Shown: in pieces, positions 1 through 7,189 of the stretch
Numbering within the stretch: position 1 is the first letter of the stretch
Layout of the letters: each line of letters opens with the position of its first letter
Virus record (IMG/VR): IMGVR_UViG_3300024517_000026
Span: 1-46,369 of that record
DNA: 46,369 bases
DNA from: a virus
Strand: one strand, 5' to 3'
Program-made: the position numbers and the translations under genes
Notes under the pieces: model-generated
What the model was told of the DNA's origin: nothing
The model's input: the letters and a program-made list of their open reading frames with translations, nothing else
The model's database searches: none

Positions 1-2014
1 CCCCATATTCTGGATGGCCAATTATTTGATCACCTCCCCATAGTTGTTGTGTGGCACCCGCAGCGTTATCGGCAGTAGTGAAAAATGTCCATGCATGATC
101 GGATGGAATCCACGTTGTAGGAATGTCAAAGGCTCCATTCATAAAACAACTCAATCTGGTAAGGGCACTATCTCCTGTTAAGCCAGCATCTACCTTTATA
201 TCATTGACTGTAGGATCAGACAATCCAGAAGTGACTAATAAACTGGCAGAGTTGGATGTTAGATGAAAACTATTTTGCACATTGAATAAATTAATGCCTT
301 GCATCACAACAGTTGATGTAGAGCCAACAACAATCGCATCTTCAACATTTGTGGCTCCCATATTAACATCAACGCCTTGGAAACGCCCGCGCCTTCCAAT
401 TCTTGTGGCAGATGGACTATTTGCTCTAACACCAGCGTCTACTGACCCGGCAGAGTTTGGAACATGCATACCTTCAACAGCCAAAATGCCGTCTTCAACT
501 TGCATGATCGCATCGCAGTCGCCCGAACCATAACGAATCTCAAGTCCTAAACTTTTTCCTTCGCCTTGATTTCCATAGCCACAGCCTCTTGATCCTGTTC
601 CACCATAAAATTGCAGAAAATTGATGGTGGCTACTTCACCATTGGAGCCACTAAACTTTGCCGCATACGATCCGGTGTCGGAAGGAACTGCGATTTTAAA
701 ATCTCTTAATAAACTTGCGTCGGAAAGAACAAAAACATCTCCTGTTCCTGTAGATGAAGAAACATCTGTAACTTGCCAACCTGCTTCACCAATAACTGAA
801 ATTCCAGATGGAATGATAATGGGAGTGTCTTCAATGTAAGTTCCTGGTCCAACACGAACAAAGTCGCCAGTCGTCGCAGCTGCTACGGCTCCTGAAACTG
901 TATCGTAATAAGTCACAAAGCCGGTATTATCAGTTCGATTAACAGTGCCAGAAGGAAGGGTTAGGTTGGTTATTTTTTCACCATCGCCCCAAAACTCTTT
1001 GGCGTAAATTGCTTGAGAAGATGAGAGCGCCGAAAACATATCAATTGTTGGTGAGCACCCCGAAACGTGGTGGAAAGAAGCAGTTCCATAACAAACATCT
1101 AAGTTGCCGCTAACACTCAAGGTTCCTGTAACTGTCACGTCTTCTTGAAATCTAGAACTTCCCGAAACATCAAATCTATATGCTGCCTCCTCTCCATATG
1201 GAATATTAATTCCCACTTTATCGTCTGCTTGGTCTAATATATTTTGCCAAATTGTGAGAGGATAATATGTGCTTGTAGATCTACGGGAGAGATAGAAGGG
1301 ATCGTTGACATCGGCAGCGTTAGACCATATCTCTGTCCGGTTATTTCCAGCCGTACCCGGTAAGCCATGTTCAAAAATTAAATGCGGTCGGCGTGATGGG
1401 CCCGAGCTTCCGAGATACAGATAAGAATGCCCTGAAAGATTTTCAAAGCTAAGATATTGTTCGGCATTAATCTTTCCAGTAGCGTCGAGTTTAGACAAGA
1501 TCGGGTTTCTGCTGTCATGGGCTGTAGATGAAGCAGATAAATTGTCTGCGCTGCCATAAAATGAGCTGGCAGAAATGTTTGAGGATGCGGAAACATCGAT
1601 TGTTGTAATCGTGATTGCTCCATCAATATTATTTGAGTCGTCAATTGTGACTCCCGAGTTTTGTATTATTTTGCCAGTAGCTAAATCATATCTTGCAATC
1701 GCATTATCAGTAGATAAAGCGGGACCAGTAACATCGCCGGTTCCACCTCCGCCGCCAGTAGTGATCGTAACTTCGCCACCAGTATTGTCGGTCAAAGTCC
1801 CGTTACTAACATTGATGGTAGTTACATTAGGAACGTTAGGTACGCCACCGACTTCTTTAACAGTAAGAGGGCTACCACCACCACCAGTAATAGCATCACC
1901 ATTAAGAGTTAAACTACCAGTAATATTAACACTACCAGTGAATTCGTGAGATGACCCCGAAGCATATGTGTTCCCTACTGTTACATTGGGTGATGGTTTA
2001 AATCCGCTAGCCAC
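1..2014 (-). CDS. Tail fibre / adhesin-like protein (partial, C-terminus beyond window)
   Basis: An open frame runs without a stop from a GTG at 2014 to the window edge (671 codons seen). GTG is chosen because AGAGGAGA lies about 6 bases upstream and no better-placed ATG exists; it begins 12 bases after the preceding gene's stop. The N-terminal part is Gly/Thr/Asn/Ser-rich, with short repeats typical of phage fibre shafts (NITGSLTLNGDAITGGGG; GTGDVTGPALSTDNAIARYD). Around residues 385-415 the pattern RVGPGTYIEDTPIIIPSG matches the first coils of pectate-lyase-like right-handed beta-helices found in tailspikes and adhesins, and the following sequence keeps short alternating strands. I infer a receptor-binding or glycan-degrading virion protein. 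No catalytic residues could be assigned, and the distal receptor domain is not visible. Confidence 0.75.
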   Translation of the reverse strand, partial: MASGFKPSPNVTVGNTYASGSSHEFTGSVNITGSLTLNGDAITGGGGSPLTVKEVGGVPNVPNVTTINVSNGTLTDNTGGEVTITTGGGGGTGDVTGPALSTDNAIARYDLATGKIIQNSGVTIDDSNNIDGAITITTIDVSASSNISASSFYGSADNLSASSTAHDSRNPILSKLDATGKINAEQYLSFENLSGHSYLYLGSSGPSRRPHLIFEHGLPGTAGNNRTEIWSNAADVNDPFYLSRRSTSTYYPLTIWQNILDQADDKVGINIPYGEEAAYRFDVSGSSRFQEDVTVTGTLSVSGNLDVCYGTASFHHVSGCSPTIDMFSALSSSQAIYAKEFWGDGEKITNLTLPSGTVNRTDNTGFVTYYDTVSGAVAAATTGDFVRVGPGTYIEDTPIIIPSGISVIGEAGWQVTDVSSSTGTGDVFVLSDASLLRDFKIAVPSDTGSYAAKFSGSNGEVATINFLQFYGGTGSRGCGYGNQGEGKSLGLEIRYGSGDCDAIMQVEDGILAVEGMHVPNSAGSVDAGVRANSPSATRIGRRGRFQGVDVNMGATNVEDAIVVGSTSTVVMQGINLFNVQNSFHLTSNSASLLVTSGLSDPTVNDIKVDAGLTGDSALTRLSCFMNGAFDIPTTWIPSDHAWTFFTTADNAAGATQQLWGGDQIIGHPEYG

Positions 2015-2026
2015 TTAAGTTCTCCT

Positions 2027-2440
2027 CTAGTCCGTCAAACCTGAACCCGTCAAGGGGGGCATTTGACTATCATCAATTCCCGTCAATTCCGCTATGAGTT
2101 GATAGCCGGTGGGATCTACATTTGTGGCTGGTGCAGAAATAAAAATCTCTTTGCACTTTAGTGTAAAAGTAAAAGAATCTCTCGCAAAGCCAAGCGTTAC
2201 AAAGTGAAGTCCGCTAATTACATTCCCTGCTGATGATGTCGAGTTATAGTGAATGCGTATCGCATCATTGTTCATTGTGTCCGGGTCAGCGTTGATAATT
2301 GTAACCGCCTTGGCTACGGTCGGAAACACTATCTGATCTTCTACTCCGGGGGCTAGAGAAGTAGAACCAGTGAGATAAGGACGACCGGCGACCTGATAAG
2401 ATCCTACATCACCTATTCCTGCTTTATATTGATAAGACAT
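2027..2440 (-). CDS. Small virion structural protein, unknown
   Basis: 137 residues, mostly predicted beta strand, with no transmembrane segment or signal peptide. It begins with an aromatic/Gly stretch (MSYQYKAGIGDVGSYQVAG) and ends in a Pro/Gly/Thr-rich tail. The ATG at 2440 is preceded by AGAGGA with 8-base spacing, and a candidate promoter motif (ACTATTTAA) lies just upstream at 2459-2468. It sits 12 bases before the tail fibre gene. The composition resembles small head-decoration or tail-associated proteins, but I do not recognise a family. The structural assignment rests on composition and position only. Confidence 0.6.
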   Translation of the reverse strand: MSYQYKAGIGDVGSYQVAGRPYLTGSTSLAPGVEDQIVFPTVAKAVTIINADPDTMNNDAIRIHYNSTSSAGNVISGLHFVTLGFARDSFTFTLKCKEIFISAPATNVDPTGYQLIAELTGIDDSQMPPLTGSGLTD

Positions 2441-2458
2441 TTTTATATTCCTCTTTCC

Positions 2459-2468
2459 TTAAATAGTC
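2459..2468 (-). promoter_or_regulatory. RACTATTTA-type motif upstream of the 137-residue structural gene
   Basis: On the minus strand this reads GACTATTTAA. It lies between the bS21 stop codon and the ribosome binding site of the next gene. It is one of seven similar sites directly upstream of genes in this window (others near 12125, 16139, 19627, 19935, 22551 and 24625). A phage-specific late promoter is inferred. Confidence 0.35.
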
Positions 2469-2675
2469 TCAATAATCATTTGATTGTTGTTCTTTTTTCT
2501 TTTGCCGTTCAATTTCAATTAGGCGACGTTGATGTTTCTCACGTCTTTTTTCTGATGGTTTCTTGTAGTAACGCCTTTCGAGATATTCTTCAATTATATT
2601 TTCTTTTTTCATCTTGCGAGTAAACCTCTTGATTAAGTTTTCGGTGGTTTCATTTCTTCTAATTTTTATTTCCAT
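2469..2675 (-). CDS. rpsU: Ribosomal protein bS21 homologue (phage-encoded)
   Basis: 68 residues, extremely basic. The family pattern is clear: an N-terminal beta strand (MEIKIRRNETTENLIKRF), then a helical Arg/Lys-rich segment, then the hallmark ERRYYKKPSEKRREK, matching the R-R-x-[YF]-[YE]-K-P-[ST] core of bacterial bS21. Length matches cellular bS21 (about 55-71 residues), plus a charged tail. In cells bS21 binds the small ribosomal subunit near the anti-Shine-Dalgarno region and aids translation initiation. Phage copies are known and are thought to replace host bS21 and favour phage mRNAs. Here it lies among head and tail genes rather than with translation genes. The ribosome binding site is weak (AGAAGAAG). 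Identity is firm; the effect on the host ribosome is inferred. Confidence 0.88.
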   Translation of the reverse strand: MEIKIRRNETTENLIKRFTRKMKKENIIEEYLERRYYKKPSEKRREKHQRRLIEIERQKKKEQQSNDY

Positions 2676-2685
2676 TTGCTTCTTC

Positions 2686-3099
2686 TTATTTTGTTAGGTG
2701 GGACCAGCCCCCAGTCATCTTTACTAGACCATCAATATTTACACCAGCATCACTCGGGTCTTTATCTCGCAAAGCCCCATATTTGTTAGACTGACCTCCA
2801 CCGCTTGACGGCATTGGCTTTGTTCCCTCAAAAATTCCATGTAATCCAGTTGCTTTCTGTAGCGAGTCTTTCACTTCCTTGAGCTGATTCTTTGCTTCGA
2901 TAATACTTTGGCTTTGTTGTTGTTTTTTTGTTATTGTGGGTTGGGCGACTTGTTGCAACTGTGGTGCTGGATTAATATTTCCTAATCCCTGCGCCACTTC
3001 AGTTATAAGACCGGACAGAACACCTTCTTCAAAAATAGCCTCACGAATACATTCTTTAATAAGGGGCTTTAAGATTTCCTTCAACTCTGATTTTTTCAT
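2686..3099 (-). CDS. Hypothetical protein with charged N-terminal helix (possible capsid-internal protein)
   Basis: 137 residues. The N-terminal helix (KKSELKEILKPLIKECIREA) is followed by IFEEG and GLITEVAQG, which contain several (I/L)-x-E patterns resembling prohead-protease sites. The middle is Gln-rich and helical (residues about 45-75), and the C-terminal half is Gly/Asp-rich and probably flexible. The start overlaps the previous stop as ATGA, so translation is probably coupled. The N-terminus is a looser relative of the tag found on other proteins in this window. Placement just after the protease and ParB-like genes suggests a head-internal or core role, but no known family is recognised. 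Confidence 0.6.
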   Translation of the reverse strand: MKKSELKEILKPLIKECIREAIFEEGVLSGLITEVAQGLGNINPAPQLQQVAQPTITKKQQQSQSIIEAKNQLKEVKDSLQKATGLHGIFEGTKPMPSSGGGQSNKYGALRDKDPSDAGVNIDGLVKMTGGWSHLTK

Positions 3100-3374
3100 A
3101 TTTCATCCCGAAGTTTTTTTTCATTTTTTAATTCTCTGAGTTCATTAGTTTTTCCGATCAGGTAATCTTTCCCTTGTATTTTTAACATAGCATCGCTTAA
3201 GGAATCAATTTCAGATTTAAGTTGTTCAATTTCATCTTCAACATTCCGATTGCCCCACTTTAATAATCGTCTGGATGCTTCATCTGTGGCAAATTGGGCA
3301 TCCAAGATAACAAGCTCTTCGGCATCAATTTCATCGATTAAATTTTGTAATCGTTTTATACGCTTTTCAGCCAT
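3096..3374 (-). CDS. Small coiled-coil protein, unknown
   Basis: 92 residues, almost wholly helical and highly charged. Heptad-like patterns cover residues 5-30 and 45-90 (for example VEDEIEQLKSEIDSLSDAML). There is no cysteine, membrane segment or signal peptide. The ATG follows TTGGAGAAAAATA, a good ribosome binding site. A 38-base intergenic space upstream holds a possible T4-type late promoter. The gene lies in the head-assembly block and overlaps its downstream neighbour by 4 bases. A scaffold- or chaperone-like role is possible but unproven. Confidence 0.6.
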   Translation of the reverse strand: MAEKRIKRLQNLIDEIDAEELVILDAQFATDEASRRLLKWGNRNVEDEIEQLKSEIDSLSDAMLKIQGKDYLIGKTNELRELKNEKKLRDEI

Positions 3375-3400
3375 TATTTTTCTCCAATAATATCATTTAA

Positions 3401-3408
3401 TATTTATT
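3401..3408 (-). promoter_or_regulatory. Possible T4-type late promoter
   Basis: The minus strand reads AATAAATA, 7 of 8 bases of the T4 late consensus TATAAATA, in the 38-base gap upstream of the gene starting at 3374. Spacing would give a leader of about 20 bases containing the GGAG ribosome binding site. A single AT-rich match is weak evidence. Confidence 0.3.
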
Positions 3409-3412
3409 TTTT

Positions 3413-4405
3413 TCACATCATCTTCTTTCGATTATCAATCTCTTCTTTAATGATTTCTTGTAGTCTTTCTTTAGAAATTGACATAAGGTTGCGTGATTCT
3501 GCGACGGGAGGTTGACCAACGGGATCTTCTTCAGGTTTTCCCCAGGGAGGACTAACATCAACATGTCCCTTCTCAAGAGCATTTACTGCGGCTGGAATAT
3601 CAGGTTCATCGATTACTGGCATATCAGGTCGTTCTGGTGCCCAACTTGGAGTTGACATATTAATTCCTCCAAGATTATTAACCATTTTTGTAACCGCAGA
3701 CTCAACTGCATCTTCACCTTGTTTGCCTGTCCAATCTTGTAAGAGCTTCATTACTTGTTCCGGGGTTCGTCCTTGCCATCCCTTGAAGGTGTCTGGTACT
3801 GTGTCTTGACTGATTCCTCCCTTTGCCATTGATGTTAACATATCTCTAATAGGTTTTTCCTTAAATTGTTCAAAACCGCCCGAAGCTGGTTTCCCTTTCA
3901 TCACTTGAAACTGACCCTTTGTCATCGCATTTAAAACCGCAACAAGTTGTTCACCTGGAAAGTCAACATCATAACCACCAACCGATTGAGATGGATCAAC
4001 CATCGCTGTAGCAATCCATCTATGATGTCCATCCATGATATATTTATCACTACTAATGAAAGCGCCAAGATCGCCGCCCGCTTCCATTTTACTTGTAGGA
4101 TCAATCATATGTAAGACAAATGTCATGGCTTTACCAATATTCATGCTAGATTGAGAAGGACTTAAATCTTGAACTGCTGCCACTCCACTTGGTTTGTAGT
4201 CCACATTAATTTCGTCATCGGTAGGATCTTGATCAAACTTTGAATGACCATGAGTTACGGCAACTTCAGCCGCAGCGGGATCTACATCAGATAATTTCAG
4301 CGGGAAGCGTACTGGATCGAACTCGTCGGGGTTTGCTTTTTCTCCTAATAGATCTTCCGTTTCTTCTTTGATCATTCGTTCTAAATCTTCTCGTGATAGT
4401 TTCAT
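3413..4405 (-). CDS. ParB/sulfiredoxin-fold-like protein with targeting-tag motifs at both ends
   Basis: 330 residues. Residues 1-20 carry a variant of the window's recurring tag (LSREDLERMIKEETEDLL), and residues about 309-325 carry a second copy (SISKERLQEIIKEEIDNR). Residues 111-135 contain FISSDKYIMDGHHRWIATAM. A strand followed by DGHHRW is the signature region of ParB/Srx-fold proteins, where the equivalent loop binds nucleotide phosphate. The middle is Gly/Lys/Asp-rich and the last third Pro-rich. The ATG has AGGAG 9 bases upstream. It follows the prohead protease by 4 bases. I infer a nucleotide-binding or nuclease-like protein packaged in the head; catalytic activity cannot be judged. 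The second motif might be the remnant of a fused downstream tagged gene. Confidence 0.6.
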   Translation of the reverse strand: MKLSREDLERMIKEETEDLLGEKANPDEFDPVRFPLKLSDVDPAAAEVAVTHGHSKFDQDPTDDEINVDYKPSGVAAVQDLSPSQSSMNIGKAMTFVLHMIDPTSKMEAGGDLGAFISSDKYIMDGHHRWIATAMVDPSQSVGGYDVDFPGEQLVAVLNAMTKGQFQVMKGKPASGGFEQFKEKPIRDMLTSMAKGGISQDTVPDTFKGWQGRTPEQVMKLLQDWTGKQGEDAVESAVTKMVNNLGGINMSTPSWAPERPDMPVIDEPDIPAAVNALEKGHVDVSPPWGKPEEDPVGQPPVAESRNLMSISKERLQEIIKEEIDNRKKMM

Positions 4406-4409
4406 CTCT

Positions 4410-5009
4410 TTAGTCTCCTATAATATCGTTCAGTATTCTATTGATTCGATCAGCCTTTGAATATGGTTGTTTTATTTTTGATTCGGTAAGACTCATAAAT
4501 GCACCTTGCGTTGAGGGTTCAGAAACTATATCAAAACATATCAACTGAAGATCTTCTTCTACAATCGTTTTCCCTTGGCTTTCGTGAACAGACCCCAAAG
4601 CCCGAGATGAAATTCCCAAAGTAACACCATCATTCACCAAAGATTCTAAAATTTTTCCTGCTGGTGTAGATAATACTTTAATTTTTCCTTTCAAGTCTTT
4701 ACCTTCCCACCACAAATCAGTAACCATATGAGAAGCATTTTTAAGATTGACAACTGAATCTTCTGGATGATCTAATTCTCCACAAGCCCGGTTCTCCTTG
4801 ACTGTCTTCATATAGTTTTTGACTTCTCTTTCTAAGATTGGTTTAGGATAGACACGACCATTACCGTTTTGCTCATCTACTCTCTGCATAATTCCTGATA
4901 AGAAAGTTGCACCATTCTTAACTTGTATCTTTTCCGCCTCTGTCAATAAATCTTCACAGACTCCGCCAGCGCACAATTCATAATATTCTCTAAGAAGGTA
5001 CTTGCTCAT
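4410..5009 (-). CDS. 21: Prohead core protease (T4 gp21-like, serine protease)
   Basis: 199 residues, close to T4 gp21 (212). The U9/herpesvirus-assemblin-type active site is visible: His81 in ACGELDHPEDS, and the nucleophile Ser134 or Ser135 in LGISSRALGS. Asp160 in LICFDIVSEPS is conserved in position and may assist. The family digests scaffold and trims capsid and internal proteins after (L/I)-x-E. The N-terminus holds DLLTEAEK at residues 20-27, so cleavage after Glu24 (L-T-E|A) is a likely autoprocessing site. The start has GGGAGATAATAAA upstream. It lies 4 bases after the tubulin-like gene and just before the ParB-like gene. Scaffold and major capsid genes, which follow it in T4, are not seen in this window. 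Confidence 0.9.
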   Translation of the reverse strand: MSKYLLREYYELCAGGVCEDLLTEAEKIQVKNGATFLSGIMQRVDEQNGNGRVYPKPILEREVKNYMKTVKENRACGELDHPEDSVVNLKNASHMVTDLWWEGKDLKGKIKVLSTPAGKILESLVNDGVTLGISSRALGSVHESQGKTIVEEDLQLICFDIVSEPSTQGAFMSLTESKIKQPYSKADRINRILNDIIGD

Positions 5010-5013
5010 TTTA

Positions 5014-6222
5014 TTATCTCCCGTCTAATCCGTTAACCGATAAGACCGCAACAAGACCTGGTAAGTTCTCTTTGATATATACCCCAGAAAACAAGGTTTC
5101 GCATCTTCCACCAACATAAGACACGGCTGCGTCTAAATGTTTGCTAATCTCTGGATCTGTTGCCATCTCCGGTGTAATAATTAGTAGCATCGTTCCTGTA
5201 ACAGACTTGCCTTTTGGCATCGGACACGGAGAACGCTTAATACAATTTTGATAAATGGCAGCGCCAAGCTTAGGATCTGCTGGATTTGCTATCATAGTAG
5301 AGCCCAAGAACATCCTTCCCTCGGTTCCTAAGCAGCGCCCAAGATCTTTTGAATCAAAGGTCTGAACATAAGATTTTTCTGAAGCTAGTTTTAAAACTTG
5401 ATGAAACAACTTAGCAAATGTAGAGTTCGCTACGGGATACATATTTAGAATACCAACCTTTCCACGAAGTAGTTGTGTCTGTCTCTCATTATCAATAAGA
5501 ATATGAGGGTGTGGTGCTACATCATTGGCTAGGGATAGTGCATTTTTAGAGATAGTGTGGTTGAGAGATTCTTGCGCAGTAGGCCAAGATATGATATATA
5601 CCACTTTTCCTTCGGCTTGGACTGAACTTAGATATCGCTCAAAAACTTCGTGAAGCTCTACGCAGGAACTTCCGGTGCCTCCACCTCCACCAGCCAAAAC
5701 AAAAATCCAATCCACTTTGCCAAGCTTGGTTCGAATAGCGTCTTCAACAACTGCGCTGTTTTCGCTAAATACTTTCTTTCCATAAGCGACATTTTTGGCT
5801 ACGCCATCAGCATCAGGGATTAGAATCAAATGGTCTGGATCTACACCTTCCGGCTGATCCTTTTCAGTAGTATTTAGGAGTAGTGTTTTATTGAATCCTA
5901 AATCTAAAAATGCTTTCGCTAGTTTTCCACCAGCACCACCAACACCAATAAAGGCACAATTCAAAGCAGACACCGCTTCATTCTCGGGCAGTTGCTCATC
6001 ATGCTGGACTGTGATTTCCTCACCATAGTGCTCAATAAACCCAAAGTCTTCAGCATCAAAAGTTTCAAAAGAGGTACTAGTTACTGGCTCATCACTTGGT
6101 AAACTAAAAGCGTCTGCTTCTGTGATTAGTTCGGCTTTTATTTCTTCTTCCGGTTTTGCTTCTTCAATTTCACCAGCATCAATTTCTTCGTTTACATCTG
6201 GCTCTTGTTCGTCATCAATCAT
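5014..6222 (-). CDS. FtsZ/tubulin-superfamily GTPase with acidic N-terminal extension
   Basis: 402 residues. Residues 1-85 are very acidic and probably disordered. A Rossmann-type GTPase follows: nucleotide loop T1 CAFIGVGGAGGKLAKAF (93-100 glycine-rich), T2/T3-like LLLNTTEKDQ (114-123), the tubulin signature GGGGGTGSS (178-186), a further strand and loop PHILIDNERQTQ (239-250), and TFDSKDLGR (288-296), whose Asp290 or Asp293 could fill the T7 catalytic role. FtsZ/tubulin proteins polymerise with GTP; phage members (PhuZ, TubZ) form filaments that position capsids or DNA. The gene sits after a terminator and 4 bases before the prohead protease, so it is probably made with head proteins. Residues 31-36 (ELITEA) resemble a prohead-protease site. 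Superfamily membership is confident; filament formation is inferred. Confidence 0.85.
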   Translation of the reverse strand: MIDDEQEPDVNEEIDAGEIEEAKPEEEIKAELITEADAFSLPSDEPVTSTSFETFDAEDFGFIEHYGEEITVQHDEQLPENEAVSALNCAFIGVGGAGGKLAKAFLDLGFNKTLLLNTTEKDQPEGVDPDHLILIPDADGVAKNVAYGKKVFSENSAVVEDAIRTKLGKVDWIFVLAGGGGGTGSSCVELHEVFERYLSSVQAEGKVVYIISWPTAQESLNHTISKNALSLANDVAPHPHILIDNERQTQLLRGKVGILNMYPVANSTFAKLFHQVLKLASEKSYVQTFDSKDLGRCLGTEGRMFLGSTMIANPADPKLGAAIYQNCIKRSPCPMPKGKSVTGTMLLIITPEMATDPEISKHLDAAVSYVGGRCETLFSGVYIKENLPGLVAVLSVNGLDGR

Positions 6223-6237
6223 TTCTTATCTCCATTC

Positions 6238-6243
6238 ATTATA
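6238..6243 (-). promoter_or_regulatory. Possible -10 element upstream of the tubulin-like gene
   Basis: The minus strand reads TATAAT directly after the terminator hairpin's T-run and 15 bases before the ATG, leaving room for the GGAG ribosome binding site. No convincing -35 is seen at 16-18 bases (TCACGC region). It could restart transcription for the tubulin-protease group, but chance is possible. Confidence 0.25.
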
Positions 6244-6262
6244 AAAAGCGGGCGCAACCCGC
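6243..6262 (-). terminator. Rho-independent terminator
   Basis: On the minus strand GCGGG-TTGCG-CCCGC-TTTTT forms a perfect 5-bp all-GC stem with a 5-base loop followed by five T residues. It lies in the only longer gap of the head cluster (6223-6338), between the small membrane-protein gene and the tubulin-like gene. It would end or reduce transcription coming from the terminase-portal genes. Confidence 0.75.
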
Positions 6263-6338
6263 GTGACTATGCACCCTGATTTGCATCGACGCACTGGTCG
6301 AAGCATACGAGATTTGCTTGTCCATAGATTTTCTAACA

Positions 6339-6632
6339 TTATTTTTCACCCCACATTTTAAAATTTATTCCTTGATCACCAAAGATCATATTTCCAACAT
6401 ATGAAGTTCCAGAACTCACGCACCCCAAAATAAGTGCTGTGGTTATAGAATATTCATAAGTAAATAGTTCTGTTTGTCCGTTTATCGCCCACAAAAACCA
6501 TCCGACATGAAACCCCATACACATGGGACAATGGAACAAATGATATGATGGTCTGATTTTGTCAAATATTTTAGCATATACTAGGAGTTGTGTTAATCCA
6601 TAGGAGGCTAAAACAAAATAGAATAGGCTCAT
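6339..6632 (-). CDS. Small membrane protein with CPMC motif
   Basis: 97 residues from the ATG at 6632, which overlaps the previous stop as ATGA. A longer reading from a TTG at 6659 is less likely. Hydrophobic segments lie at about residues 3-20, 41-52 and 62-82, so two or three membrane spans are expected. Between the first two is HLFHCPMCMGFHVGW (Cys35 and Cys38), a C-x2-C-x-G-F pattern seen in small inner-membrane proteins; it might bind metal or form a disulfide. The terminator follows 77 bases downstream. It lies in the head-assembly gene set, but the function is unknown. A membrane anchor for the adjacent tubulin-like protein is a speculation from position only. Confidence 0.65.
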   Translation of the reverse strand: MSLFYFVLASYGLTQLLVYAKIFDKIRPSYHLFHCPMCMGFHVGWFLWAINGQTELFTYEYSITTALILGCVSSGTSYVGNMIFGDQGINFKMWGEK

Positions 6633-7189
6633 GAATAATAGCCGGAATAATATGTCCAAGGATTATTGGGACTGATTGAGCCCTTGTCTGGTGACTCGGG
6701 AACTTCTCCAAGTGCAGTCGAATCCTCTGCGTCGGGCTCTGTATACCAATCGTCAATTTCTTCTTCGTATCTTTCTTCTGCTTCAAACTTTGGTCTTTCT
6801 TGTTCTATGAATTGATAAGTAGAAAGAAGCACGACTTGTGTAGCATCTACACCCTCGTCGATGGCTTCGGGGTAATTCCCTTGAATACTGGCGTATACAT
6901 CACCAGCATGGACTGATGATCTTTCAACGACACCTTTTTGTGACAGGTAATTAAAATAATTATTTTGAATCTGGTAGACTTCATCACTCATTTCGTTTTT
7001 TGGAAATGTAATGATCTTCTTGTTTGCATGGTCAATAACAATATCCAAGTCCTTATGATCCAAAACCATAATTTTTCCATCAACGGTCTTACGAGCAATC
7101 AAAGAAATCTGTGGGTGTGTTTCACTTTCTTCTTTGATTTCTTCTGCGCTCAAGGCATCAGGAGTAACATTTATTTTAATTGACGCCAT
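6629..7189 (-). CDS. Conserved-looking hypothetical, head-cluster protein
   Basis: 186 residues and acidic. The N-terminal part (1-65) looks alpha/beta, with IKINVTPDALSAEEIKEESE then a strand-rich stretch (GKIMVLDHKDLDIVIDH). The middle is helical and hydrophobic (VVLLSTYQFIEQ at about residues 119-130). The last 50 residues are acidic and Pro/Ser-rich, ending in an aromatic tail (PWTYYSGYYS). The ATG lies inside the end of the upstream gene (14-base overlap) and its stop overlaps the next ATG. The location between portal and protease matches where T4 keeps its small prohead-core genes (67, 68), so a core role is possible. No family is recognised. Confidence 0.6.
   Translation of the reverse strand: MASIKINVTPDALSAEEIKEESETHPQISLIARKTVDGKIMVLDHKDLDIVIDHANKKIITFPKNEMSDEVYQIQNNYFNYLSQKGVVERSSVHAGDVYASIQGNYPEAIDEGVDATQVVLLSTYQFIEQERPKFEAEERYEEEIDDWYTEPDAEDSTALGEVPESPDKGSISPNNPWTYYSGYYS

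Noticed and set aside
1575-1949. A 124-residue plus-strand frame rich in Pro/Val.
   Set aside because: It is the antisense shadow of the Gly/Thr-rich start of the tail fibre gene and has no ribosome binding site.
6226-6339. A 37-codon frame (starts MLENLWTSKSRMLRPVRRCK) whose ATG overlaps the stop of the membrane-protein gene as TAATG.
   Set aside because: It runs through the terminator hairpin, has no ribosome binding site of its own and resembles no family; chance is more likely.
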